Assembly (NCBI GenBank): GCA_037128705.1
Contig: JBAXVX010000002.1
Location: 1-64,000 of the forward strand
DNA length: 64,000 nt
Origin: CAIVAT01 sp037128705
Lineage (GTDB): Bacteria > Bacteroidota > Bacteroidia > Bacteroidales > FEN-979
Direction of reading: 5' to 3'
The position numbers were made by a program, and so were the translations under genes. Under the pieces are notes generated by a model, which saw nothing but the letters and a program-made list of their open reading frames with translations, ran no database searches and was not told where the DNA came from. Positions 52,855 to 61,963 of this stretch are shown piece after piece (position 1 is the first letter of the stretch; every line of letters begins with the position of its first letter).

Positions 52855-54816
52855 TTAAAGCTGGATAAGATAGCTGGTGAGGCTCTCTTTCTGATCAAGT
52901 GTGAGTTTTTTGCGGATATGATGGCGGGTAACTTCTACAGTTGCCAATGAAAGATTTGCAATCCGCGCAATATCTTTTGAGGAAAGATTTAATCGTAAAA
53001 GAGCACAAAGCTGAATTTCGCTGCGCGAAAAATCGGGGCAAATGGCCAGCAGTTTTTCCGAAAATCCTCCATGCATCTGTTTAAACATGACCTCGAAGTC
53101 ATTCATCGGGTTCTTAGATGCATCGCGTATGATCTCCGACAGCAACTGGCTGAACTCTTCCTGGTCGGCCTTTTTAGGGAAACGGTACTGAAATTGCCCC
53201 AGTTTCTCCTGTACCGAGCGGTTTACATGGTTCATTTCCGTGGTGATCAGCGACTGGTACACCAGCTCCTGTTCCTTGAGGTTCACCTCCAGTTCAAGCC
53301 GGTCAACCTCCTCCTCTTTTAGCTGGTGCTCCAGCGTTTTCTTTTCCAGTTCGGCTTGTTTCAGCATGGTTTCCTGTTTAGACTGAAACGCCTGCTGCTC
53401 GGCCATTTTTCGCTTCTGGTCGCTTTGCCGTTTTCTGAAAAACAGAAGAATAAAAAGGCTTGAAACAAGAAGCAGCAGTGCCAGTAAAATCAGAGCAATG
53501 ATAATGTTTCGTGATCTCTGCAACCTGACATGGGTGTTCAGGTCATGGACTTTTGTTTCGAGTACCTGGTTCTCGTAAAGGGCTTGATATTTCAATACGG
53601 CATCCATCTGGGCAATGGTCTTGAGGCTGTCGTTCAGATGATCCCATTGTTTAAAATAGGTTTGGGCCAGTTCCACATCCTGAAGTTCCAGATTGCTTTG
53701 AAAGGCTTCACGGTATAACATCAGGCGGTCGGCAGTAAGTTTATTCTTTCCGGCTAATTGAAGCGCTTCCTCAAATAATCTGTTGGCTTTTGGGGCATCC
53801 TTGTGTCTTACAGCAGTGGTTGCCAGATTGTTGAGGCTGTATATCTGGCCCTTTAAAATATTGTTCGCTTTGCTAAGCCGTAAAACCTCTGTATAAGCTC
53901 TTTCGGCCTCATCGTACCGGCCAAGTTTTGACAGGTAGTTGGCATAGTTGAATTTCAAGGGCAGGAAGTTTGTAATAGTCCCTTTTTTAGCCATGATATT
54001 CATTGCTGCTTTGTAAAAATATCCGGCAGAATCAGAAGATATTATCATGAAAGCAACGGCTATGTTTGTGTAATCAGTTGCCACCTCAATCATGTTGTCA
54101 AGTTTCCTGTTAATCCGAATGGCCAGGTGAAAAGCATGAATGGCTTTCTGATACAGGCCCTGGTTGATGAACAGGTTGCCCATGCTGCGGTATACCTGTG
54201 CGATATTCGGGGAGTCGGCTATATTTTCGTAGTACCGTGCCGCCTCCGAAAAACACTTCATCGCACTGTCGGCCTGGCCATTCTGACTGTAAAACAGCCC
54301 TATATTGGCCGAAAAGCCTGCCAGGTAACTGCTGTCTTTGGCTGCCTGCGCCAGCATCAGTCCCTTGCGGTACCAAAACGCAACCGAATCGTTTGATCCC
54401 ATATCAATAAAGAGCGATCCCAGGGTATTGCAGGTTTGCAGAATTTTCAGTGTGTCGTTCAGGCGAAAAGCAAGGGTTCGCATTTTCCGGTAATAGCCAA
54501 GCGCTGAGTCGTTTATTTTTGCTGTCTGGAAGGCTTTGCCCCTCATCAGCGCCGCCTCATACCGTTGTGCATCATCCCCACTTGCGGCAGCCATACGAAT
54601 GAGCTCTGCAGAGGCTATGATCGCACTGTCGGCATCGGTTTTTAACATGGCATTCACTGACGTCACGAGCGAATCGAAAGCGACATCCCGTTTCTTCACT
54701 TTCGGAGAAGAGCAACTGAAACATATCCATCCGGATAATAATACCAGCAGGCACTTTACCAGGAGAAAAGGCCGGATGCAGTGATTCTTTGTTGAAACCA
54801 GATGTCCGTAACTCAT
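52855..54816 (-). CDS. TPR-containing transmembrane LuxR-type regulator
   Basis: A 653-residue protein from the ATG at 54816; an upstream frame to 54933 has no signal sequence. An N-terminal hydrophobic segment ends in a possible lipobox (GWICFSCSS). Tetratricopeptide repeats occupy about residues 50-400 (SYLAGFSANIGLFYSQNGQ, AQVYRSMGNLFINQGLYQKA). A transmembrane helix (NIIIALILLALLLLVSSLFILLFF), a coiled-coil (residues about 490-560) and a C-terminal LuxR/GerE helix-turn-helix (IQLCALLRLNLSSKDIARI, then TVEVTRHHIRKKL) follow. The TPR part should be periplasmic and the helix-turn-helix cytoplasmic, giving a one-protein membrane signal pathway as in other Bacteroidota. It lies 232 bp upstream of the receiver-lipoprotein cluster and is the natural candidate regulator. 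Confidence 0.85.
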   Translation of the reverse strand: MSYGHLVSTKNHCIRPFLLVKCLLVLLSGWICFSCSSPKVKKRDVAFDSLVTSVNAMLKTDADSAIIASAELIRMAAASGDDAQRYEAALMRGKAFQTAKINDSALGYYRKMRTLAFRLNDTLKILQTCNTLGSLFIDMGSNDSVAFWYRKGLMLAQAAKDSSYLAGFSANIGLFYSQNGQADSAMKCFSEAARYYENIADSPNIAQVYRSMGNLFINQGLYQKAIHAFHLAIRINRKLDNMIEVATDYTNIAVAFMIISSDSAGYFYKAAMNIMAKKGTITNFLPLKFNYANYLSKLGRYDEAERAYTEVLRLSKANNILKGQIYSLNNLATTAVRHKDAPKANRLFEEALQLAGKNKLTADRLMLYREAFQSNLELQDVELAQTYFKQWDHLNDSLKTIAQMDAVLKYQALYENQVLETKVHDLNTHVRLQRSRNIIIALILLALLLLVSSLFILLFFRKRQSDQKRKMAEQQAFQSKQETMLKQAELEKKTLEHQLKEEEVDRLELEVNLKEQELVYQSLITTEMNHVNRSVQEKLGQFQYRFPKKADQEEFSQLLSEIIRDASKNPMNDFEVMFKQMHGGFSEKLLAICPDFSRSEIQLCALLRLNLSSKDIARIANLSLATVEVTRHHIRKKLTLDQKESLTSYLIQL

Positions 54817-54821
54817 AGGTT

Positions 54822-54829
54822 CAAATGTA
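54822..54829 (-). promoter_or_regulatory. -7-like element (TACATTTG) close to the regulator start
   Basis: Minus-strand TACATTTG is a perfect TAnnTTTG match but lies only 5 bp before the ATG at 54816. If used, transcription would start at or within the start codon and the message would be nearly leaderless. It may be coincidental. Confidence 0.3.
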
Positions 54830-55010
54830 GTAAAAATATTTTCTACAGATAACCTCCGGTTCAAAAAGATGTCTTTATTAACTTTTTCATCCCAAATATT
54901 GGGAGGTTCATTTAAACTGAAATCAGCGGCCAATCAGAACAACAAGCCTAAGCTGAGCGCTACAATAGAAACCCTGATAAGGCAGAACAATCCGGGGATT
55001 TAGTTATGCG

Positions 55011-58000
55011 TCAGGGCTGATTCATAAATGCTTTCATCCGGGAAAGGTAATCCATCCGGTTTGCAATGGAAAGCTGGTAGTCAAACTGTCCGAGCGACTG
55101 CTGTAGCGCGAAATAGTCCTTCAGCAAAGCGTAATAGGAATTGTTCCGCGACATGCTGCTGATAATGAACTGCTGCTGGGCATCCAGCACATCGAGTATG
55201 CTTTTTTTTCCTAAGAGGTATTGATTGGTCACCAGATCAAGGTTTTTCTGGCCGGCAGTTTCGGCAATCAGCCATTGTTTGTGGCTCAGGTAATCAGACA
55301 TTAACGTGGTGAGGTTACCGCGGATGACCGATTCGAGCTTATCCAGCTGTGACTGCCGTTCACTTTTGCGCTGGGCCAGGGTGAGACGCGCCTTTTGCAT
55401 GGTGGCGTTATTCTTCAATCCCGTAAACAGCGGGATCTCCACCTTGGCCTGGATGTTCCATGTGTCGTTAGGAGCAGGGAAGGGCCAATCCGAAGGCATA
55501 GTCTGGTATAGCCGGTTCGTATAACTTCCCGAAGCGGTGGCATTCGGAATGAACCTCGAGATGTTGGCCGAACGGGCAGCGCGTTGCTGGGCTGCGATCA
55601 GAAAGTCGTACTGGCGTATTACCGGTGATTTGTCTTTCCCTTCCCTGACCAGGAAATTACTTAGTTTATCAAGCCGGATAGGATCTTCGAGGATGCGGTA
55701 GAACTCCGGATCGGCGATGAGAAGGCCGGAGGTCTCAAGCTCTACATCGGCCAGGTTGTATGAAACGAGATATCTCACATGGATCAGTTCAAGCAGGGTA
55801 AATACCGACTGGGTCATCACCGAGTAGGCGTTGATCACGTCCTTTTTTGCTTTGGCCACTTCGATCTGCCAGCGGTAAACTTCATTTTCCCCTACCGAAC
55901 CCGATTCTTTTTTCATCTTCGAGATCTCGAGGTTCGACCGGCTGATCATCAGGTTATTGAGTAACAGCATGAAATTATGCCTGTTCTCGAGAATGCTCAG
56001 ATAAGCCCTGGCCGTCTGGTTTCCGATATCCAGCTCCCGCGTGTTCAGATCTTCTACCAATGCCTGCTGGTTCGAGGTGGTTACCTTGAGGTTGGCCCAG
56101 GCAGGTTCCGAATAAAGCGACTGTGAGATGCTCCCGGTAGCAGATACCATCTGGGGCGCCTGGTAGTTTTTACTGTCATTCAAGGCACCCACGGCATAAG
56201 CGTCGAGGGTGGGAAGCAGGCTGGAACGTGCTATATCGATATTCTTGGCTCCGGCTTTTACTTCGAATTTTTTCGCCACCAAAGCCTGGTTGCTGTCTGC
56301 AGCTAGCGCCATGATCTCCTTAAGCTGAACAAACTGAACCGATGTATCCTGTTTGACCAGGTCGACGATGGTAGCCTCGGTAAGAATATCCCACGAAAGT
56401 ATTTTCAATCCGAGTTTGGCAAACGTGCTCAGGTTAAAAAAAAGTCCCCTTCCCGAAAGCAGTTCAACCGGAAGCGAAGAAGCATTCTCCCCTAAGAGAA
56501 TCTGTTGAATATCGAGTGCGATACGTTTCGACAGCCGGTCGATAAGCCGGGGATACAAGGAGGCGAGTACGCCTTCCTCCACATCGCCCTGGTCAAAACC
56601 GAAACTCGGCAGCTTTCTGGCAGTCAGGGAATCGACGAGCATCCTGAATTGCCCGGCAGGCATTTTAAAAAGGGCGTCAACGTAAACCGCATTGGTTTCT
56701 TTTGGCAGGGCTTTGATAATCTCCTGAGCCGAAGTATCGCAAAGGATCAGATTCAACCTGACCCCATTGATGGTGTCGAAATTGGTGAAGGGCCGGTGTT
56801 CGGGATTCAGGATGTCCATATAATCCCTGCTCACCAGGATGGAAAGATTATCGAAATTCGCGATTTTTTTCAACTCGGCGAACTCATTTTCAATAGCGGG
56901 TTTTAGCTGGATGTAGGCCAGATTATTGATACCGCTCGTGCCATGGTTATACGGAATACCCTGGAGCTGGTAACTTACCACAGGGGATGCGATCACGGGC
57001 TTTCCAAGATTTTTCCGGTGACAGAGGTCGTGGGCGGCTATAATGCCGAGCGAAACGATGATATCGATCTTGTTATCGGCCAGCAGCCTGTCGTTGACAG
57101 CTTTCACGCTTTCCATGGTCCATTGACCCGTGGTAAGTTCGGCCGGTTCGGTGAACACGATATCGACCTGACCCGACATAAGGCTTTTGATCTCCTTCTC
57201 CATGGTGGCGCGGTATAGTGTATTTACCCTGGCCGGACCGTCAAATACAATGGCGATGTGCACAGCATGCATGTTGAATTCGAGAGGTTCCTGCGTCTTT
57301 GTCTGGGAGTTTCCGGCCAGACTGAAGAACACCACAAGAAGGATGGTAATGATAGCGGGAACTGAAGCCAGCTTACGGCGTTTCTTTGCCTCACTTTTTT
57401 CCATCATACGGGCCACTTTTTCATAAATGATGGGAACGACTACCAGGGTAAGGAACATGGAGCTGGTAAGTCCCCCGATAAGCGCCCAGGCCAGTCCGTT
57501 CTTCCATTCGGCGCCGGCGCCCGCAGCAGTTGCAATTGGCAGCATCCCGAAGACCATGGCGAAGGTGGTCATGAAGATCGGGCGGATCCTCATCCTGCCT
57601 GCATCGATGAGGGCGTCGTATATCGATTCGCCTTCGGCCCTGCGTTCGTTGGTTCGATCGACGATCAGGATCGCATTCTTTGCAACCAGCCCAACCATCA
57701 TGATGATGCCCAGGATGGAGAATACGTTGATGGTATTATGGGTGAACGCCAGCGCCAGGATAGCCCCGATAAGGGCCACCGGGATGGAGAACAGCACGAC
57801 AAAGGGATAAATAAAGGAATCGTACAGGATCACCATGATGAAGTATACGAAGATCACGGCAGCGACGAGGGCTACGAAAAGACTCAGGAAAGAGGTCATC
57901 ATCTCCTCCTGGTCTCCTCCGAAGCTGATCACTGTGCCCCCGGCTTTACTGCTGCCAAGCCGGGTTGAGAATGCCTGGACTATCGAACCCGCCGGAGAGC

Positions 58001-60452
58001 CGTCAGTATATGCGCTCACGGTAGTCAGGGCATTGCGGTTCTTACGCTCCAGTTTCGTGGGTCCCGAGGCCTGGTAGATGCTGGCAAACTGCTGAAGTTC
58101 GATGATCTTGTTGTTGCTGTTGATAAACGAAAGATGTGCGATGTCGTCGGGATTCGTCCGGTCGAATTTATCGAGTGACACGCGGATATCAAACTGGTTT
58201 GATCCGTCGCGGTATTTCGAGTCGTTATTCCCGGTGAGTGCTACCTGCAGGGCCGAACCTACATCGCTTACACTCAACCCGAGCGCCGCCATCTTCTGAC
58301 GGTCGATCTCAACCCGGGTCTCAGGATTACCGCGGGTAGCCGAGAACCTTAGATACGTAACTCCCGGAGTCAGGATAAGTGCTTTTGCAACCATGTCGGC
58401 CGACTTCATGATCGAGTCATAGCTGATGCCCGTGATCTCGACCTGGACCGGAGCCGAGCTGGCCCCGCCGGTAAAACTGATCTGGTTCACAAACACCTTC
58501 ACGCCGGGGATCTTGTCGGTAAGTACTTTGACCTTCGAACCCAGTTCAGCAGTGGATAATGAACGCTGGTTTTTCGGGCACAGGGAGACCACGATCTCGG
58601 TCTGGTTATCGGTACTTATCCCGTCGCTGCCTTTACCCACATTGGTCAGGATGTTCGTGACTTCTGGCAGGGTCGAAATGATCTCTTCAATTTTCCGGCT
58701 TTGGCGGTTGTTGCTTTCAAGCGTGGTCCCGGGAGCGTATTCAAGGGCCACCGAAAACTGGCTGCGGTCGGTCTGTTTCATGAATTCAAACCCGGTGAGC
58801 CCGGCCACGGGGATAATCAGGCTTATGATAAGGCCCGAGGCAACAACGAACAGCACCTTGTAAGGATTTCTCAGGCTCCATCCGAGGATCAGGGCGTACT
58901 TGCCTGTGAGCCAGTTGAATGCCTTTTCAAAAACCTTCCCGAAGCGGTTAAGAAGGCTTTCTGAATCTATAGATTCAAGTTTTGCAAAGCGGGATGCAAG
59001 GATGGGAGTTACAGTAAAGGAAACCAGCAGGCTGGTGAGGGTCGAAACGAGGATAATGATGGAAAATCCGCGGATGATATCGCCTATGAGCCCGGAAGTC
59101 AGGGCCAGGGGGACGAATACCACGATGTCGACAAAGGTGATGGAGATGGCAGCAAAACCGATCTCGTTACGTCCCCTGATGGAAGCTGTAAGCCGGTCTT
59201 CCCCTTTTTCAAGGTGATGGTAGATATTCTCAAGCACCACGATGCTGTCGTCGACCAGGATACCAATGACCAGCGACAAGGCAAGCAAGGTGAAAAGGTT
59301 AAGCGACATCCCGAAAATCCACATCACCACGAAAGCCGTAGTAAGAGAACAGGGAATTGAAACCATGACGATCAGCGAAGTGCGCACCGAATGAAGGAAA
59401 AGGAACATCACGGCAGAAACCAGCAGAATCGCAAGCAGAAGGTCTTCCATCACGGCATTCGCTGCCGCCATGGTGAATATGCTCTGATCGTCTGCAATGT
59501 CGAAATGAAGCCCTATTCCTGTATAATCGGCCTCAAGCACTTTTAATTCCTTCCGCAGCAGCTCGCACACCTTGACCATATTGGCATCATTCTGCTTCTG
59601 GATCTCGAGCCCCAGCGAATTGATCCCGTTGAACCTGCTGATGAGCGTGGGATCAACTGTCGCATCTTGAATCTCGGCAATATCGCGAAGACGGATCTCG
59701 CCACCCTCTTTGGAATAGCCCACCACCAGGTTCTTCATTTCCTCAAGGGAGGTGAACTTCCCGGCTACACGAACCACGAACTGGTGAAGAGGATCTTTTA
59801 ATTTTCCTGTCGGGAAATCCAGATTGGCTGCGTTGATATAGTTGGCTACCTGGCTTATCGACAGGGAGTACGACCTGACCTTCTGGGCGTCGATGTTTAC
59901 CTTGATCTCCCTTTTCAGCCCGCCATTAATAGTGATGTTTCCAACACCCTGCACCCTCGAAAGACGGGGTTTGATCTGGTCGTCGACCAGGGTGTAAAAT
60001 TTGGCAGGTGAAAGGCTGGAAGTTAGCGAAAGCCTCAATACCGGGATCTGGCTCACCGAATAGGTCAGCAACGAAGGGGTTTTAACCTCTTTGGGCAGGG
60101 TTGAGATGATCTCGTTGACCTTTCTCTGCACATCCTGAACAGCGACATTGATGGTGGCATTCCTGTGAAATTCAATGGCGATGAGCGACAGTCCTTCGTA
60201 CGACGTGGAGCTGATGTTTTTCACTTTTTCGATCCCTGAAAGGGCATCTTCAATCGGCCGGGTGACATTGTTCTCCACTTCGCCGGGTGAAGCGCCGGGG
60301 TATTGGGTTTTGACGGTGACGTAAGGCTGATCGATCTTGGGCAGCAGCTCGTAACCAAGCTGGTAATACCCGAAAACCGCCAGCATTCCCAGGGCCAGAA
60401 AGATCACAATAATAAATGAAGGGCGTTTGATCGCTAATTCGGTTATCGACAT
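55011..60452 (-). CDS. RND efflux pump fused to substrate-binding and TolC-like domains
   Basis: One open frame of 1813 residues joins three parts. Residues 1-1015 are a complete HAE1/AcrB-type RND pump: MSITELAIKRPSFIIVIFLA, the paired Asp of TM4 in IGILVDDSIVVLENI, the Lys in MVGLVAKNAILIVD, and FMTTFAMVFGMLPIA. Residues about 1016-1045 are a basic stretch plus a hydrophobic segment resembling a signal peptide (KKRRKLASVPAIITILLVVF, then SLAGNSQ). Residues about 1063-1330 are an ABC_sub_bind-type binding domain (IDIIVSLGIIAAHDL, GKPVIASPVV, SFGFDQGDVEEGVLASLYP). Residues about 1355-1813 are a TolC-like outer-membrane factor (LLPTLDAYAVGAL, IPLFTGLKNNATMQKARLTL). Adaptor gene 15 bp upstream. 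Cleavage after synthesis is possible. Confidence 0.88.
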   Translation of the reverse strand: MSITELAIKRPSFIIVIFLALGMLAVFGYYQLGYELLPKIDQPYVTVKTQYPGASPGEVENNVTRPIEDALSGIEKVKNISSTSYEGLSLIAIEFHRNATINVAVQDVQRKVNEIISTLPKEVKTPSLLTYSVSQIPVLRLSLTSSLSPAKFYTLVDDQIKPRLSRVQGVGNITINGGLKREIKVNIDAQKVRSYSLSISQVANYINAANLDFPTGKLKDPLHQFVVRVAGKFTSLEEMKNLVVGYSKEGGEIRLRDIAEIQDATVDPTLISRFNGINSLGLEIQKQNDANMVKVCELLRKELKVLEADYTGIGLHFDIADDQSIFTMAAANAVMEDLLLAILLVSAVMFLFLHSVRTSLIVMVSIPCSLTTAFVVMWIFGMSLNLFTLLALSLVIGILVDDSIVVLENIYHHLEKGEDRLTASIRGRNEIGFAAISITFVDIVVFVPLALTSGLIGDIIRGFSIIILVSTLTSLLVSFTVTPILASRFAKLESIDSESLLNRFGKVFEKAFNWLTGKYALILGWSLRNPYKVLFVVASGLIISLIIPVAGLTGFEFMKQTDRSQFSVALEYAPGTTLESNNRQSRKIEEIISTLPEVTNILTNVGKGSDGISTDNQTEIVVSLCPKNQRSLSTAELGSKVKVLTDKIPGVKVFVNQISFTGGASSAPVQVEITGISYDSIMKSADMVAKALILTPGVTYLRFSATRGNPETRVEIDRQKMAALGLSVSDVGSALQVALTGNNDSKYRDGSNQFDIRVSLDKFDRTNPDDIAHLSFINSNNKIIELQQFASIYQASGPTKLERKNRNALTTVSAYTDGSPAGSIVQAFSTRLGSSKAGGTVISFGGDQEEMMTSFLSLFVALVAAVIFVYFIMVILYDSFIYPFVVLFSIPVALIGAILALAFTHNTINVFSILGIIMMVGLVAKNAILIVDRTNERRAEGESIYDALIDAGRMRIRPIFMTTFAMVFGMLPIATAAGAGAEWKNGLAWALIGGLTSSMFLTLVVVPIIYEKVARMMEKSEAKKRRKLASVPAIITILLVVFFSLAGNSQTKTQEPLEFNMHAVHIAIVFDGPARVNTLYRATMEKEIKSLMSGQVDIVFTEPAELTTGQWTMESVKAVNDRLLADNKIDIIVSLGIIAAHDLCHRKNLGKPVIASPVVSYQLQGIPYNHGTSGINNLAYIQLKPAIENEFAELKKIANFDNLSILVSRDYMDILNPEHRPFTNFDTINGVRLNLILCDTSAQEIIKALPKETNAVYVDALFKMPAGQFRMLVDSLTARKLPSFGFDQGDVEEGVLASLYPRLIDRLSKRIALDIQQILLGENASSLPVELLSGRGLFFNLSTFAKLGLKILSWDILTEATIVDLVKQDTSVQFVQLKEIMALAADSNQALVAKKFEVKAGAKNIDIARSSLLPTLDAYAVGALNDSKNYQAPQMVSATGSISQSLYSEPAWANLKVTTSNQQALVEDLNTRELDIGNQTARAYLSILENRHNFMLLLNNLMISRSNLEISKMKKESGSVGENEVYRWQIEVAKAKKDVINAYSVMTQSVFTLLELIHVRYLVSYNLADVELETSGLLIADPEFYRILEDPIRLDKLSNFLVREGKDKSPVIRQYDFLIAAQQRAARSANISRFIPNATASGSYTNRLYQTMPSDWPFPAPNDTWNIQAKVEIPLFTGLKNNATMQKARLTLAQRKSERQSQLDKLESVIRGNLTTLMSDYLSHKQWLIAETAGQKNLDLVTNQYLLGKKSILDVLDAQQQFIISSMSRNNSYYALLKDYFALQQSLGQFDYQLSIANRMDYLSRMKAFMNQP

Positions 60453-60467
60453 GGCAGATGGTTTGAA

Positions 60468-61517
60468 TTATTTTACAATGACGACCTTCTGATTATCGGA
60501 GAGATTGTTCTGGCCGCTGGTCACTACCATCTCCCCCTCTTCAAGCCCGTTCAGCACTTCAAGCAGCTGTCCCGATTCACGCCCAATGGTGATATTCCTG
60601 AGGGAAGCGATGTTTCCTTTGATCACAAAAACCTGGGCGTTTTTCACGCTCCCGATGAGAGCATCGCGGGAGATAGCTATGGCATTGCGGGAGGTGATGG
60701 AAGTGAAATTGATCCTTCCGAACATCCCTCCTTTAAGCGGGAAAGCCGGGTTGTTCGGCAGATGGATCTCCACAGGATAGGTATGGGCTTCGTCGGCTTT
60801 AGAAGCGATGTTGTCGACATGACCCAAAAACCGGTGGCCCGGGTAGACATCGGTTGTGATTTCCACGGTGTCGCCCGGATGAAGCATAAACGCGTCTTTT
60901 TCAGAGATGCTCACCTTTACCTTCATGGTGGAAATATCGACGATATTCCCGATGGATGAATTCTGCTGAATATAGGAACCCTCGTTGACTTTCTTGGTGT
61001 TGATGGTGCCGTTGATCGGGGCTTTGACCCTGGTGTCGTCAAGGGCTCTTTTTGCCCGGGTCAGGTCATTCTCGGCTGCCTGCATATCAAGCCTGGAAAT
61101 ATCGAGCTGGGATGCCGAGATGGAGTTTTGCTCGTACAGTGTTTTATTTCTGTCAAAATCACGTTTCGCCTTGAAATAATTGATCTCCTGCCTGGCCAGG
61201 TCCGATTTTATAATGACATCATCGACCTCAACAAGTACGGTCCCTTTCTTTACCTGGTCGCCTATCCTGAAATTCAGCCGGGTTATCATCCCTTTGGCTT
61301 CAGAGATGATTTCCACGTCATTTTCGGGATCGATCAGCCCGACCATGCTCACCAGGTTAGTCAGCGACTGTTTTATAACAGTGTCGATGGCGACGGGAAC
61401 ATCGCTGAGCACCTCCTGCCTGCCGGAATTTTCTTTTTTATGCCCCAGAAAAAACAGTAAAATGATGACCATGATTACGATCACCGAAGCAATAATTGTA
61501 AAGGTAAGTTTTTTCAT
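60468..61517 (-). CDS. RND periplasmic adaptor (membrane-fusion) protein
   Basis: A 349-residue HlyD/AcrA family adaptor with an N-terminal membrane anchor (LTFTIIASVIVIMVIILLFF). The lipoyl half-motifs are IISEAKGMITRLNFRIGDQVKKG and VKAPINGTINTKKVNEGSYIQ, flanking a helical hairpin (about residues 105-160); beta-barrel and membrane-proximal domains follow (GMFGRINF, GLEEGEMVVTSG). It should connect the RND pump to the TolC part across the periplasm. It is 15 bp upstream of the fusion gene in the same operon. Confidence 0.92.
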   Translation of the reverse strand: MKKLTFTIIASVIVIMVIILLFFLGHKKENSGRQEVLSDVPVAIDTVIKQSLTNLVSMVGLIDPENDVEIISEAKGMITRLNFRIGDQVKKGTVLVEVDDVIIKSDLARQEINYFKAKRDFDRNKTLYEQNSISASQLDISRLDMQAAENDLTRAKRALDDTRVKAPINGTINTKKVNEGSYIQQNSSIGNIVDISTMKVKVSISEKDAFMLHPGDTVEITTDVYPGHRFLGHVDNIASKADEAHTYPVEIHLPNNPAFPLKGGMFGRINFTSITSRNAIAISRDALIGSVKNAQVFVIKGNIASLRNITIGRESGQLLEVLNGLEEGEMVVTSGQNNLSDNQKVVIVK

Positions 61518-61553
61518 TGTTCAGATATGTTTCGTGGTTCAGACGTTCAATAA

Positions 61554-61748
61554 TCAGGTCGGAAAATCATTCAATCGCCGGCTTGAAAAAATACCGGCTG
61601 ATAAAGATCCCCTGGCCGGAATTGTCATGCGGCTTTGTATTCCCGTGAGGATCTTGTCGAATTCCCAGCCCAGGGATACGAGATCAATGACCTTCCTGGT
61701 GATGGCGATGTTGTTGCTGGAGATGTTTCCGAAATTTGTAAATTGCAT
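61554..61748 (-). CDS. Small open frame at the head of the efflux operon (uncertain)
   Basis: A 64-codon frame between the promoter at 61798-61828 and the adaptor gene (36-bp gap). The sequence (AITRKVIDLVSLGWEFDKIL and a basic end) matches no family I know and has no signal peptide. It is compatible with a leader peptide, a small regulator, or a remnant of a larger gene. Support comes only from position and the ATG about 40 nt below the predicted transcription start. Confidence 0.3.
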   Translation of the reverse strand: MQFTNFGNISSNNIAITRKVIDLVSLGWEFDKILTGIQSRMTIPARGSLSAGIFSSRRLNDFPT

Positions 61749-61797
61749 TTAAACCAGCTTTGGAGATTGGGGAACCGGAGAAATAAATTCGTATAAA

Positions 61798-61828
61798 CAA
61801 ACATACAAATAAAAACTTATCCGGCAAA
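61798..61828 (-). promoter_or_regulatory. Promoter of the efflux operon (TTTG-N19-TATGTTTG)
   Basis: On the minus strand a TTTG (61825-61828) and TATGTTTG (61798-61805) are separated by 19 bp, matching both halves of the Bacteroidota primary-sigma promoter. This is the best complete promoter in the window. Transcription would start near 61791. Confidence 0.65.
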
Positions 61829-61963
61829 TAATTTACACTTTGCCGAACATTACAACAAAGAATGATGCAGGCTTGTTAAGCGTCGTATTCTCCATCTGCA
61901 AAGTTGTACCTTCATCCCAAAGAATCGTAACTTTACTGAGTAAAGGCACTTGTTACGAATTGT

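Noticed and set aside
57290..57407. Fusion junction as a sequencing frameshift that merges two genes
   Set aside because: The frame is continuous, with sensible pump C-terminal and binding-domain sequence on both sides and no stop remnant. Two separate genes would need an exact loss of the stop. Read-level confirmation would still be decisive.
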